DNA of 39,163 nucleotides from Leptolyngbyaceae cyanobacterium RM1_1_2 (GTDB taxonomy: Bacteria; Cyanobacteriota; Cyanobacteriia; Phormidesmidales; Phormidesmidaceae). The notes below the pieces were generated by a model. It had not been told where the DNA came from. It saw only the letters and a list, made by a program, of their open reading frames with translations, and ran no database searches. Positions 17,085-25,861 of the stretch are shown in pieces. The stretch covers positions 1-39,163 of the forward strand of contig JAAUQI010000046.1 of the NCBI GenBank assembly GCA_012032345.1, written 5' to 3'. The position numbers and the translations under genes are program-made. Position 1 is the first letter of the stretch; each line of letters opens with the position of its first letter.

Positions 17085-18362
17085 ATGACTAGCGTACCGC
17101 AAACCACACTAGGGATTGACTTTGGTACCTCAGGCGCAAGGGCGATCGCCCTCGATAGTCAACAGCAAATTCAGGCCCAGGCCAAACTCAGCTTCGCGCC
17201 TACAAACTCACTGGCCCAGCAGTGGCAGGAGACACTCTGGGCGCTGCTAGACAAAGTTCCATTAGCGCTACGTCAGCAGCTCGGCGCGATCGCCCTCAAC
17301 GGCACCTCAGCCACCGTGCTGCTCTGTGACTCTCAGGGACAACCGATTACCGCACCGCTGCTCTACAACGACGATCGCGGCCAGGAGGTTCAAGATGCGA
17401 TCGCTCAGATAGCCCCTAGGGGGCACGTGGTCACCAGCGCCACCTCTAGCCTGAGCAAGCTGCTGTGGTGGTGTCAAGGCAACTCTCGGCAGACTCCCAC
17501 AGGTGCTCAATATCTAATGCATCAGGCTGACTGGCTCAGCTTTCTGCTGCACGGTCAGCTTGGTATCAGTGACTATCACAACGCCCTGAAGCTGGGCTAT
17601 GACGTTGAGGCGCTGGCCTACCCCCGCTGGCTGACAGATTTGCCTATAGCGGCGCTTTTGCCCAGAGTCGTGGCACCGGGCAGCCGTATCGCCCCGATTT
17701 TGCCAGCGATCGCCCAGCGCCTTAGCCTGCCCGCGAGCTGCTGGGTCTGTGCTGGCACCACCGATAGCATTGCCGCATTTTTAGCCAGTGGTGTCCAGCA
17801 TCCCGGCGAAGCCGTCACCTCCTTAGGCTCGACGCTAGTGCTCAAGCTGCTCAGCCACAGGCGCATTGAATCGAGCCAGTACGGCATCTATAGCCATCGT
17901 CTGGGCGATCGCTGGCTGGTGGGCGGCGCTTCTAATACAGGCGGCGCTGTTTTAGCCAAATTCTTCAGCCCTGAGCAGATAGACCAGCTCAGCCAGTCAC
18001 TACAGCCCAACTCTCCCACAGACCTCGACTACTATCCACTCACTCAGCCCGGTGAGCGCTTTCCCACTAATGATCCCCACTTCCTGCCTCGCCTGACGCC
18101 GCGCCCGGATCGCTGTGGCCTTTTTCTCCAGGGTTTGCTGGAGGGCATTGCCAAAATCGAAGCACAGGGCTACGCACGCCTTGCAGAACTTGGTGCTTCG
18201 CCGCTAGAGCAGGTCTATACCGCAGGTGGCGGCGCTAAAAACCTAGCCTGGACGGCGATTCGAGCCAATTGCCTACAGGTTCCGGTTAGCTGCGCTAGCC
18301 AGACCGAAGCAGCCTACGGCAGTGCCCTCTTAGCCCGTCAGAGTCTACAGCCCTGGCGCTAG
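17085..18362 (+). CDS. FGGY-family sugar kinase (ribulokinase/xylulokinase-like)
   Basis: 425 aa from ATG 17085. Two actin-like ATPase lobes: phosphate 1 loop GIDFGTSGARA (from residue 10), an NGTSATVLLCD segment, and CAGTTDSIAAFLASG carrying the likely catalytic Asp. SLGSTLVLKLL and the C-terminal adenosine region TAGGGAKN follow. It is shorter than E. coli XylB and matches the compact cyanobacterial/plant kinases; one from Synechococcus was reported to phosphorylate D-ribulose. The substrate here is inferred. No Shine-Dalgarno is visible and the start abuts the apcF terminator; TTG 17079 is the only upstream alternative. Confidence 0.85.
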   Translation: MTSVPQTTLGIDFGTSGARAIALDSQQQIQAQAKLSFAPTNSLAQQWQETLWALLDKVPLALRQQLGAIALNGTSATVLLCDSQGQPITAPLLYNDDRGQEVQDAIAQIAPRGHVVTSATSSLSKLLWWCQGNSRQTPTGAQYLMHQADWLSFLLHGQLGISDYHNALKLGYDVEALAYPRWLTDLPIAALLPRVVAPGSRIAPILPAIAQRLSLPASCWVCAGTTDSIAAFLASGVQHPGEAVTSLGSTLVLKLLSHRRIESSQYGIYSHRLGDRWLVGGASNTGGAVLAKFFSPEQIDQLSQSLQPNSPTDLDYYPLTQPGERFPTNDPHFLPRLTPRPDRCGLFLQGLLEGIAKIEAQGYARLAELGASPLEQVYTAGGGAKNLAWTAIRANCLQVPVSCASQTEAAYGSALLARQSLQPWR

Positions 18363-18445
18363 CGCTAGCAATAAGCCGTTCCCGGAGCTATTAGATTAAA
18401 CAAATGAAAGGCCAGGAATGCACCTGCCCTTGATGAAAGGCCAGA

Positions 18446-18559
18446 TTACGAGTTGAGCTGGTTGCCGCGACGATACTGCATGTAAGCAGCCACGAACAAG
18501 CCTGCCAGCGTCACGGGGATCAGGCCCAGTACAATACCCGCTAATAGGGGTTCTACCAT
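18446..18559 (-). CDS. petG: Cytochrome b6f complex subunit 5 (PetG)
   Basis: 37-aa single-span membrane protein read from ATG 18557-18559 (minus) to TAA 18446-18448. It begins [20 protein letters not shown] and ends [10 protein letters not shown], essentially the canonical PetG sequence. PetG is one of the small hydrophobic subunits around the b6f dimer in the thylakoid membrane, needed for its stability. AAGGAG lies seven bases before the ATG. It is too short for ordinary ORF calling. A cytochrome cM-like gene is divergent from it. Confidence 0.95.
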   Translation of the reverse strand: MVEPLLAGIVLGLIPVTLAGLFVAAYMQYRRGNQLNS

Positions 18560-18872
18560 GTCAATACTCCTTATTTTCTAAAACTCTGGAGGCTCTTAAG
18601 GAAAGTTCTGGAGAAACCTTGAAGCACCTTAGAGAGACCAAACCAAAACCCATACGCATTATTTAATAGTAAAGGCTAAATCTCCCTAACTGTTAATGAC
18701 TATTGCAAGCTTAATAATTTTCTAGAATCCAGAGAAAAAAGGCGATCGCCAGCATTCTTAAGAAAAAATGCGGATTTTGCAGGATTTTGTCACCCTGAAA
18801 GGGTTGCCTAACTTCCTGAGAAAACTTTAAGCTGTGTAATCATAAGGATAAATTCTGTAACTAAAAAAACAG
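18560..18872. other. petG-cytM divergent intergenic region
   Basis: About 310 bp, A+T-rich for this window, presumably carrying both promoters and the petG leader. One HIP1 octamer is inside. I see no further gene or clear operator. Confidence 0.4.
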
Positions 18873-19265
18873 TTGGCCTTGACACATAACACCCTCAACA
18901 ATCAGTCTACTGATTCGCTCAGCCCAGCCCGGCGGGTGATGGCTGCAGTAGGTCTAGTACTTGCCTTAGGGCTAATTGCGTGGGGTGTGCAGTATTTTAG
19001 AGTTTCTGATCCTTACATTTTGCAGGTGCTGGCTCTGCCAGGCGATCGCGATCGTGGTGCGCTGATTTTTCAGATGAACTGCGCCGTCTGTCACGGATTT
19101 GAGGCTGCGGGTGAAGTTGGCCCCGACTTGCACGGGGTTTCTGAGCGTAAATCAAAGGTCAATCTAATTCGTCAGGTTACCAGCGGCCAGACGCCGCCAA
19201 TGCCTCAGTTTCAGCCCAAGGCGAAAGATATGGCCGACCTGCTGGAGTATTTAGAAAGCCTTTGA
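18873..19265 (+). CDS. cytM: Membrane-anchored c-type cytochrome, cytochrome cM-like
   Basis: Up to 130 aa. One hydrophobic span (about 23-40) is followed by the haem motif CAVCH (70-74), GEVGPDLHGVSERKSKV and the axial-Met region TPPMPQFQP. The C-terminus DMADLLEYLESL is typical of cytochrome cM, a low-abundance cyanobacterial cytochrome linked to repression of respiratory or photosynthetic electron flow under stress or heterotrophy. The start is uncertain: TTG 18873 or TTG 18879 give the full anchor, while an in-frame ATG inside the hydrophobic region (residue 23) would shorten it. An in-frame stop lies just upstream. The 3' end is 10 bp from the convergent protease remnant. Confidence 0.8.
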   Translation: MALTHNTLNNQSTDSLSPARRVMAAVGLVLALGLIAWGVQYFRVSDPYILQVLALPGDRDRGALIFQMNCAVCHGFEAAGEVGPDLHGVSERKSKVNLIRQVTSGQTPPMPQFQPKAKDMADLLEYLESL

Positions 19266-19275
19266 CGCGATGACA

Positions 19276-20557
19276 TTACTCATTTGTCTCGGACAGTGGG
19301 GCAGAGTCAGACCAGCTTCCTGCTTCACAAGCCAGCAGCTTGTCCAGCACGGCGATCGCCTCAGCATTTTGGCCCTGACGAATTTTTTGCTCTATGCCCA
19401 CGTGGTCAGCTCCATTTGCAGACGCATGAGATAGGCTCGCTCAATTTCGTTTAAGCGATCGCGCGGTGGCAGCGTGCGAGCATTGGCGCGAAAAGACAGC
19501 TGGGTATCTAGCTGCATTTGCTCAGAGAGTGCGGCAATGACAAACTGCTGCTCTGGTCGAGCAATTTGCTTGAGGTTAGCAATCGGCTGACTCAAAATAT
19601 TCACCCCATCTGGGCCTGCTGACTGCCGCTGTAGCCAGGCTTCTGAGGTAGAAATTGGCCAGTCAGGCGTCTGCTCATCCACCTTGGCAAAGGCGTGGGC
19701 CTCGGCGTAGCTGGTTTTGCCATCCTGATTGTAGTCAGCGGAGGCAACAGCTGCTCCAGTCCGGCTGATGCCGCTGAGTCCGGCAAAAAAGCTAGAGCTG
19801 TAGTCTTCGTAGTCAGCTTCGTTGACTTCTGGCGTGCAGCCGACTGAAGGGCGATCGCTGACGGTGGCAAAAAATCCGCAGCGGCTCTGTAGCGCTACAG
19901 GATTTTCAGGGTTGCCGCCTTCGTAAATCAGGTTGGCAAACGAGCCAGCAAAGCACTGGGCCATCATTGTTACAAAGGGCTGCTCAGGATTGAGCTGGTC
20001 GAGCTGAGCCGCTAAATCCTGCACTGACAGCGCCTGATCGCGCCAGAGCAGCAGCGTATTGTTGTCTTCGTTCTGCGCGTTGTAGCCACCGTGCCCCGTG
20101 AAGTAAAAAAAAGTTGAGCAATCCTGATTCGCAGCGGTTTGAGCGGTAGCAAACCAGCTGGCTAAATTGCTGGGAGTGGCGGCACCCTGGAGGTTGTTTA
20201 TAGCGGGTGGCTTGAACTGCTGGCGTCCTGACTCATCTAGATAGCGCACGCTAGCCTGTCCGTCATTGCCATTGGCAAAAAAATATCGGCAGCGCTCGGA
20301 TCAATCCCCATTGCCTGTAGCGTGCGCTGAAAGTAGAGCACGTTTTTTTCTAGCGCGATTTCGTTGTAGTCGGCAACAGGCCCCCCGGCAAAGACCAGAA
20401 ACCGGGGTAGGTCAATGCCTGTCTGAAGCTGTGCTGGCGGCGATATTGGCGCTGATAGCTGAGCTTTTAGATCGCGATCGCTCGTCACATTAGATCCCAC
20501 CAGCGTGCTGCCAACGGCCAGTGTAGCTGCGAGTCCCCAAAAAGCTAGCTGCTGCAT
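19276..20557 (-). pseudogene. Secreted caspase-like (clan CD) peptidase with EF-hand loop, split by two frameshifts
   Basis: The gene reads in three frames. First, from ATG 20557: a signal-peptide-like N-terminus (MQQLAFWGLAATLAVG), then RFLVFAGGPVADYNE. The frame breaks at an A7 run on the plus strand (20277-20283); one extra base restores DIFFANGNDGQASVRYLD. Second, to 19392: catalytic His in FYFTGHGG and Cys in MMAQCFAGSF, the clan CD dyad, then DYNQDGKTSYAE, a perfect 12-residue EF-hand calcium loop. It ends at a TAG 19392-19394, but one further base near 19405 restores HVGIEQKIRQGQNAEAIA and a tail ending SETNE at TAA 19276. With both corrections the product is 427 aa. Either a decaying gene or sequence error. 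The exact peptidase family (C13 or C14) is uncertain. Confidence 0.75.
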
Positions 20558-20706
20558 TCTGTGATTAACTGTTTACTGACCTAACCGTAGCAAATCCTGC
20601 GAATACCAGTTCTAAGTTTTGTTGGCGTAGCGGCTCCAGAGAAACAATGTTCAATTTTGAGTTTCGGCAGTCCTCCATCACAGATGCTTCGAGCATTGCA
20701 GCGAAA

Positions 20707-20748
20707 GGCAGAAGGATGAAGGCAGAAGGATGAAGGCGGAAGGATGAA
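20707..20748. repeat. 14-bp minisatellite, three copies
   Basis: GGCAGAAGGATGAA occurs twice exactly (20707-20720, 20721-20734) and once with one change (20735-20748). It lies in the divergent gap between the caspase-like and GS-like genes. Heptad-related AAGGATGAA repeats of this kind are common in cyanobacterial intergenic DNA. Translations across it on the minus strand give His-Pro-Ser-rich nonsense. Confidence 0.85.
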
Positions 20749-20933
20749 GGATGTCGATCACGTAAAGATTCAGCGATCTGAGTTGTTCTAACCAAATTGC
20801 GGTTTGCTGTATGAGGGCTTTTCCGGGTTTTTGACAGGTATTTTCTGGATATTTTCTGGGCACTTAATGGAGCTTTGGGCATTAAATGCCAGAAACGCTA
20901 AGATTTTGCCAAATCAACCAGCAGGGAGTTTCA

Positions 20934-22261
20934 ATGCCAGAGATCACACCGGAGTTTTTGGCCGACCAAGGGGTGCAGTTTGTGCGGGTGCTGTGGTGCG
21001 ACAACGGCAACGTGATTCGGGCCAAGGCTATTCATATTGGTGCCCTGGCACGCCATTGGCAAAGCGGCGTGGGTCTCTCAATGGCTCAGCAGGCTGTTCC
21101 GGTGATGGCTGATGCGCCTGCTGCTGGCAGCGGATTAGGCCCGGTGGGAGAAGTCTGGCTGGTGCCTGAGTGGTCTACGCTCAAGCTGCTGCCCTATGCT
21201 CCTAGTCACGCTCGGGTCATAGGCAATATGGTAAAAGACGGCCAGCCTTGGCCCTGGTGTCCACGCAACTTTTTGCAGCGCATGGTGCAGGCTGCTGCCA
21301 AGCTTGATTTAGAAATACAGGCAACGTTTGAAAACGAGTTTTATCTGCTGCAAAAACGGGCGATCGCTTGCTTCCGGCTGACGAAACCCCCTTTGCTGCT
21401 AGCCTGTCAATGGATTTGCATCAGCCTGTCATAGATGCGATCGCAGATGCTTTCACCGCTCAAAATATCCCTATTGAGCAGTACTACCCAGAGTCTGGCC
21501 CCGGCCAGCAGGAAATTTCAGTTCGCTATACCCACGCGATCGCAACAGCTGATCAGCAAATTGCTTTCCGAGAAACGGTACGAGCGGTGGCCCGTCAGCA
21601 CGACCTGATAGCCTCGTTTGTTCCTAAGGTCTTCGAAAACTCGGCGGGCAGCGGCTGCCATCTGCACCTGAGTCTGTGGCAGCAGGGTGAAAACATCCTG
21701 CCCAACGGTCAAGGAAAGCTTTCTGAGACAGCTTTAGCGTTTGTAGCCGGTATTCTCGATCACCTGCCTGCCCTGATGCTGCTGACAGCTCCGAGTACCA
21801 ATTCCTACCGCCGTTTGCGGCCTCATGCCTGGAGCGGTGCTTTTCGCGCTTGGGGCTACGACAACCGGGAGGCGGCGGTGCGGGTACCGACCAATCCAAC
21901 TTCTCCTAGCCCAACTCACCTAGAGCTAAAGACCGTAGACGGCGCTGCCAACCCCTATCTGGCGCTAGGCGCTGTGATTGCCGCTGGGCTAGACGGCGTT
22001 CGTCAAGAGCTTAGCCCTGGTGACCCAGTTGATGTTGATCCTGGCTTGATGCCTGAAGCTGAGCAGGCCCGTCGAGGCATCGATCGTCTGCCCACTAGCT
22101 TAAAGCTGGCGATCGAGCAGTTTCGTCGAGATGCGGTGCTGATTGACGCTTTGGGAGAATCTCTGGCCCAAACCTACATAGCGGTACGGCAGGCTGAGTG
22201 GGAAGCTATGCACAGCCTCAGTTTTGACGAAGAAGTTAATCTGCTGCTGGAGCGCTACTGA
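20934..22261 (+). pseudogene. Glutamine-synthetase-like enzyme, one frameshift
   Basis: Starts at ATG 20934 (AGGGAG upstream; product MPEITPEFLADQGVQFVRV). The first frame reads to FENEFYLLQK, then the frame changes at an A5 run (21352-21356). One more A restores KTGDRLLPADETPFAASLS, and the second frame continues to TGA 22259-22261, giving 442 aa. GS features: ENEF metal Glu, GPGQQEIS, GSGCHLHLS, NREAAVRVP and ELKTVDGAANPYLALG, with Lys where GlnA has Arg (RLEFRCPD). This is the GS-like group that includes gamma-glutamyl-polyamine synthetases rather than true GlnA. The substrate is unknown. Apart from the shift, all catalytic motifs are intact. Confidence 0.75.
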
Positions 22262-22343
22262 CCCTCTAAGCTGAGGTATTCCCAACGTTGGCCCAATGCT
22301 GGCCCAATGCTGGTTGCCAAGTACCGCACTATTGCAGCGTCAG

Positions 22344-22431
22344 CACTTAATTTTAGGGGGATGCATAGTTCGTAGTCAGTGCTTTAGCGCTAAAGCGCTA
22401 AAGCACTGACTACCCACCCTAATTTCTAGCT
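22344..22431 (-). repeat. Palindromic interspersed repeat, copy 2
   Basis: Reverse-oriented copy of the element at 4198-4278. Read on the minus strand it starts AGCTAGAAATTAGGGTG, has the palindromic core AGTCAGTGCTTTAGCGCT with its complement, and ends CCCTAAAATTAAGTG. This copy's core is a longer, cleaner palindrome than in copy 1. It sits between the convergent GS-like and glycosyltransferase genes. Confidence 0.75.
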
Positions 22432-22442
22432 GTGACAATGCG

Positions 22443-23381
22443 CTAGCCTGCCTGCTGGCTCTCTTCATAGGCTGCGTAAACGCCCTTGACGTTGTACCAG
22501 TTGAGAAAGATACGGGCGATTTCTAAGGCTAATTGGGGTTTGCCGCTGTCAATGAGCCACTGCAGCAGCGGAGCCATTGTGCGCTCGTTTAAGCTGCCGC
22601 CCAGGGTTAGTCCGCCCCAAAGAATCCGGTGCAGCCAGGTCATTTGAATCATTAGCCGCACGTTCCAGGTGGGGTGCTTTTGATAAAACAAAACCCCCAT
22701 GCGACCGCGCTGAATTTCTCTATCGATCAGGCTGGGTATTTGCTCCAGTGAGAAAGGCGGATGCCAGTGATAGCCCACCGCTGCTGGACAGCTAATTAGC
22801 TTCAGACCTAGCTGCTTGAGCCGCACACCGAGTTCCAAATCTTCCCAGCCGTAGAGCTGAAAGCGAGTGTCAAACAGCCCCGCTTGCTCTAGCCATTTGC
22901 GGGCGATCGCTACATTGCCTGTGGCAAAATAGGCCCGCGAATAGTCAGTAATCTTGAATGGCTCAGCCGTAGGCTGCTCAAAATTACAGGTGTTAATCAC
23001 GGTGCCGTAGGTAAACACGCGATCGCCATCCTCCTGTTTACCTTGCTTTAGAGCGTCGGCATGGGCCTGCAAAAAGCCTGCCAGCACTATCAGGTCGCTG
23101 TCGATAAAGACAATATGGTCGCCCCGGGCTTTTTCAACCCCTAAGTTTCTGGCCGCTGCTGGCCCCATGTGCGACTGCTCAAACAGTCGCACATGGGGAA
23201 AGTCTGCTGAATTTTTCTGCAGCCACTCCACCGTGCCGTCTGTAGAGCCATCGTCTACCACCACAATTTCGTAGTCGGTGACGATGCTTTGGGCCGCTAA
23301 AACCTGGTGCTCCATTGCCCGCAGACACTTTTCTAAAATGGGCCTGCGGTTATAAGTCGGAATGACAACGCTGAAGAACAT
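22443..23381 (-). CDS. Family 2 glycosyltransferase
   Basis: 312 aa, GT-A fold. Nucleotide-sugar binding start FSVVIPTYNRRPILEKCL, then EIVVVDDGSTDGT, the ARNLG segment and the metal-binding DSD motif (IVFIDSDLIVL). GWEDLELGVRLKQLG is the acceptor-side ED motif of this group. It probably adds a sugar to a polysaccharide or lipid at the membrane face; donor and acceptor cannot be told. It lies 39 bp downstream of the permease gene on the same strand. A perfect 15-bp inverted repeat (23163-23198) is embedded in the coding sequence. Confidence 0.9.
   Translation of the reverse strand: MFFSVVIPTYNRRPILEKCLRAMEHQVLAAQSIVTDYEIVVVDDGSTDGTVEWLQKNSADFPHVRLFEQSHMGPAAARNLGVEKARGDHIVFIDSDLIVLAGFLQAHADALKQGKQEDGDRVFTYGTVINTCNFEQPTAEPFKITDYSRAYFATGNVAIARKWLEQAGLFDTRFQLYGWEDLELGVRLKQLGLKLISCPAAVGYHWHPPFSLEQIPSLIDREIQRGRMGVLFYQKHPTWNVRLMIQMTWLHRILWGGLTLGGSLNERTMAPLLQWLIDSGKPQLALEIARIFLNWYNVKGVYAAYEESQQAG
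23163..23198. repeat. Perfect 15-bp hairpin inside the glycosyltransferase gene
   Basis: CCCCATGTGCGACTG (23163-23177), six-base loop, CAGTCGCACATGGGG (23184-23198). All 15 pairs match, G+C-rich. It encodes the residues around RLFEQSHMGP. No T tract follows on either strand. Confidence 0.9.
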
Positions 23382-23420
23382 GGTCTGCTTGCAGAGGGCA
23401 ACCCAATCTTAGCGGAAACC

Positions 23421-24716
23421 TTAGGCAGCGCGATCGCGGATGGGTTGAGTAATGACTTTGACCAAAACCGCATAGAGAACAGCAGCGCTAATAATGCCGT
23501 TGACCGGAGCAATGCCAAGATCGTATTTGCCCGTGTAGAAAGCGATCGCAGAGCCTAGCACATAAGCAATCACCCCAGCCCAGTTAAAGGCAGGCAGTCG
23601 GCTTGCAAGCGACGGAAATTCCCCCTGGTGACGAATCCAAAAATCAGTCATGATGATGCCGCCGACGGGCGGAATCACCGTTCCTAGAAAGATTAGGTAG
23701 GTCGGCAGCAGATCATAGATACCCGAAAGCGTCAAAACCAGGGCCAGCGTAGCTCCCCCCAAAACAAATATGTGGCGCTTAGGCGTGCGGAACATATTGG
23801 CTCCTGCAACTGAGAAGGCGTAGATGGTATTGTCCTGAGTTGTCCAGACATTGAGAATTAGCAGAATCAACCCCCCGGCCAAAATCCCCTGGGTCGCCAT
23901 TGCCTGAATTAAATCCTGCGTGCCGTACACCATCGTCGAAAAGGCCCCGGCAAAGACCAGCAGGCCGTTAATTAAGAAAAAGGCAGACAGGGTGGCCCAA
24001 ACTGCATTTTTCCCGGAGTTGGCAAACCGGCTCCAGTTGGTAGCCTGAGTTCCCCCAGAAATGAAAGTGCCAATCACAATCGCTAACGCCGCCCCAAAGC
24101 TCAGCTCACCTGAGGGGGCTGCCACCTGAGCCACATTAAAGTCGCGCGCAGCCATAACTAAGCTAACAGCCACTAAAATCAGCATCGCAGGTACAGCCAG
24201 ACGGCTGAGCCAGTCGATCGCCCGGTAGCCAATATAGGCCGTTGCGCAAAAGCCATAGTTAAAAACCACTACCAAAACGCCGTAGAGCAGGGGACTCTCA
24301 GGCAAATTGAGCAGCTCCACCAGTACCTGCACAATGATGGCTGTGGTAAAGGCATACCAGCCAATTTGAGTAAATCCCATAATAAAGTCAACCCAGCGAG
24401 ATCCCACATTGCCAAAGCTAAATCGGGCCATCAATACGGTGGTTAAGCCGCTCTTGGCAGCAATGTAGCCCAAGGCTGCACAGTAAATACCCAAGATGGC
24501 GTTGCCCAGCAGAATGATGCCAAGAATGCTAGAAAAGCTAAAGGCCGAACCAATAGCGCCCCCGGCAAATAGCGTGGTTGAGGTGAGGGCAAAGCCCATC
24601 AGTAAAAGAGCCAGCGACCAGACAGGTTTGCGAGCCGTTGTGGGCACAGCACTGAGCGGATAATCTTCGCTAGCTTGGGAGCGGTCAACTGACTGGGTAT
24701 CCACCGTAAACGTCAT
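23421..24716 (-). CDS. NCS1-family permease (cytosine/purine type, CodB-like)
   Basis: 431 aa, about 12 hydrophobic segments. NCS1 features include LFAGGAIGSAFSF in TM1, the GLTTVLMARFSFG stretch of the CodB type, GFTQIGWYA, and GGTQATNWSRF in the middle. LNVWTTQDNTIYAFSVAGAN and PVGGIIMTDFW follow late in the protein. It probably imports cytosine or a related nucleobase by cation symport. No deaminase gene is adjacent. Start ATG 24716 gives a hydrophilic N-terminus of about 30 residues. It may be co-transcribed with the downstream glycosyltransferase. Confidence 0.9.
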   Translation of the reverse strand: MTFTVDTQSVDRSQASEDYPLSAVPTTARKPVWSLALLLMGFALTSTTLFAGGAIGSAFSFSSILGIILLGNAILGIYCAALGYIAAKSGLTTVLMARFSFGNVGSRWVDFIMGFTQIGWYAFTTAIIVQVLVELLNLPESPLLYGVLVVVFNYGFCATAYIGYRAIDWLSRLAVPAMLILVAVSLVMAARDFNVAQVAAPSGELSFGAALAIVIGTFISGGTQATNWSRFANSGKNAVWATLSAFFLINGLLVFAGAFSTMVYGTQDLIQAMATQGILAGGLILLILNVWTTQDNTIYAFSVAGANMFRTPKRHIFVLGGATLALVLTLSGIYDLLPTYLIFLGTVIPPVGGIIMTDFWIRHQGEFPSLASRLPAFNWAGVIAYVLGSAIAFYTGKYDLGIAPVNGIISAAVLYAVLVKVITQPIRDRAA

Positions 24717-24946
24717 GAAGAGTGCGTCCTTATTTGAAGAGACTTGATCTCATTGATAGAACGCCTGCTCATTGGCAGCAGTATCGTAGATAACGAGAGT
24801 TCTCTTTAGATCTCTTTAGATCTAATCCTTACGGCTCTACCGGGTTGAGTATGCTACCTGAGATAAAGATTCTTGAACCCCTTGCTTGACAGGGATTTTG
24901 TCGCTTTACCAAGCTTTCTAGCATAGTGAGTCCTGTAGCCCCATCC

Positions 24947-25234
24947 TTATGATTGAAGCTGCTTGATTTGTCGATCCGGGCAGAGAGTAGATAACTGCCA
25001 GCCATAGGGATGCATTGCACAGACTAGCAGGTGACGTCTGGCCTTGCTGCTGCCATAGTCAACGCCGTGATAGTTGAGACAGCCTACACAAGCTCTAGGG
25101 CGAGAGCAAACTGACTCGCTAAAACCCACCTGCGATCGCAAGATTTGTAGCTTACTCTGAAGCCGATGCCATTGGGCGTAGCTTTTTTTCCTCAGTAGGT
25201 AGTTGGCTTTGCTAAACGATTCGTCAGCACTCAT
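24947..25234 (-). CDS. Cys-rich small conserved protein
   Basis: 95 aa. The basic N-terminal half (NYLLRKKSYAQWHRLQSKL) is followed by CVGCLNYHG, LVCAMHPYGW and LCPD, a four-plus-cysteine arrangement suggesting a small metal site. I recall similar short cyanobacterial proteins with CxxCxxYHG and CAMHPYG, but give no name. GGAG lies about ten bases before ATG 25234. Function unknown. Confidence 0.65.
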   Translation of the reverse strand: MSADESFSKANYLLRKKSYAQWHRLQSKLQILRSQVGFSESVCSRPRACVGCLNYHGVDYGSSKARRHLLVCAMHPYGWQLSTLCPDRQIKQLQS

Positions 25235-25639
25235 GTCGGTTTTACTCCCTGACCTGTGGTCTTAGCCTAATCGGGATTTGAGCGATCGCACAGCATTATT
25301 TCTCGCCACTTAAAACCCGTCTGCTAACTCCAGGGCCTTGATGCAGCCAGCGGCTAACCTATATATCTAAACCGAAAGACAGCAATAACCGCTTGAGAAA
25401 ACTTAATTTATTGTTAATAGCGGCCCTGTCTGCGTGCATTTTGCTATATTCGGAAAATTCTTCAGCCCGGTACGCAGTATGAAAACAGACAATGGGATCT
25501 TGCTATCGCCTGCCCCTGCCTCGTTTCATACAAAACTTTAAAGACCCGACTGATTTGAAGAAAAAACGATTAACTTTCAGGAATTGAACTATTTCTCTCT
25601 GAATTAGTCAAAAACACACATTTATATACCGAGATAGCG
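25235..25639. other. Gene-free stretch
   Basis: About 400 bp between two divergent small genes. A+T-rich from 25370 on. I see no convincing promoter, RNA or repeat; the only open frames are very short. Confidence 0.4.
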
Positions 25640-25848
25640 ATGTTTGAACCGATTGCAGCAGGCATTATTGCATTCGTACTGTTTGTTTGGTCTGTCGAGA
25701 TGCTGGGAGGCGGAGACAAAGGTAAACCTGACTGGCTACCCCTGCCCAAATGGTTCTTTAGCGAAAAGAAAACAAGCCCAGTCCTGAAGAAGAACTGGGT
25801 AAGAATCTAAGTGCCATCATTAAGGCCGCTATCAAAGAAAACAAGTAG
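25640..25848 (+). pseudogene. Small single-span membrane protein with apparent frameshift
   Basis: ATG 25640 reads a 56-aa product with one hydrophobic segment (PIAAGIIAFVLFVWSVEML) and then KPDWLPLPKWFFSEKK, ending at TAA 25808-25810. One extra A in the A4 run at 25769-25772 would instead give NKPSPEEELGKNLSAIIKAA and a 69-aa protein ending KENK at TAG 25846-25848. The second version has a more protein-like, charged C-terminal helix. Either the short form is real or one base was lost. No family recognised. Confidence 0.45.
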
Positions 25849-25861
25849 CAACCAGGCAGCC

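Noticed and set aside
20565-20882. Minus-strand readings rich in His-Pro-Ser
   Set aside because: Translation of the 14-bp minisatellite, a known source of false genes in cyanobacteria.
24829-25020. 63-residue minus-strand reading
   Set aside because: Overlaps the Cys-rich gene in another frame, with no recognisable pattern.
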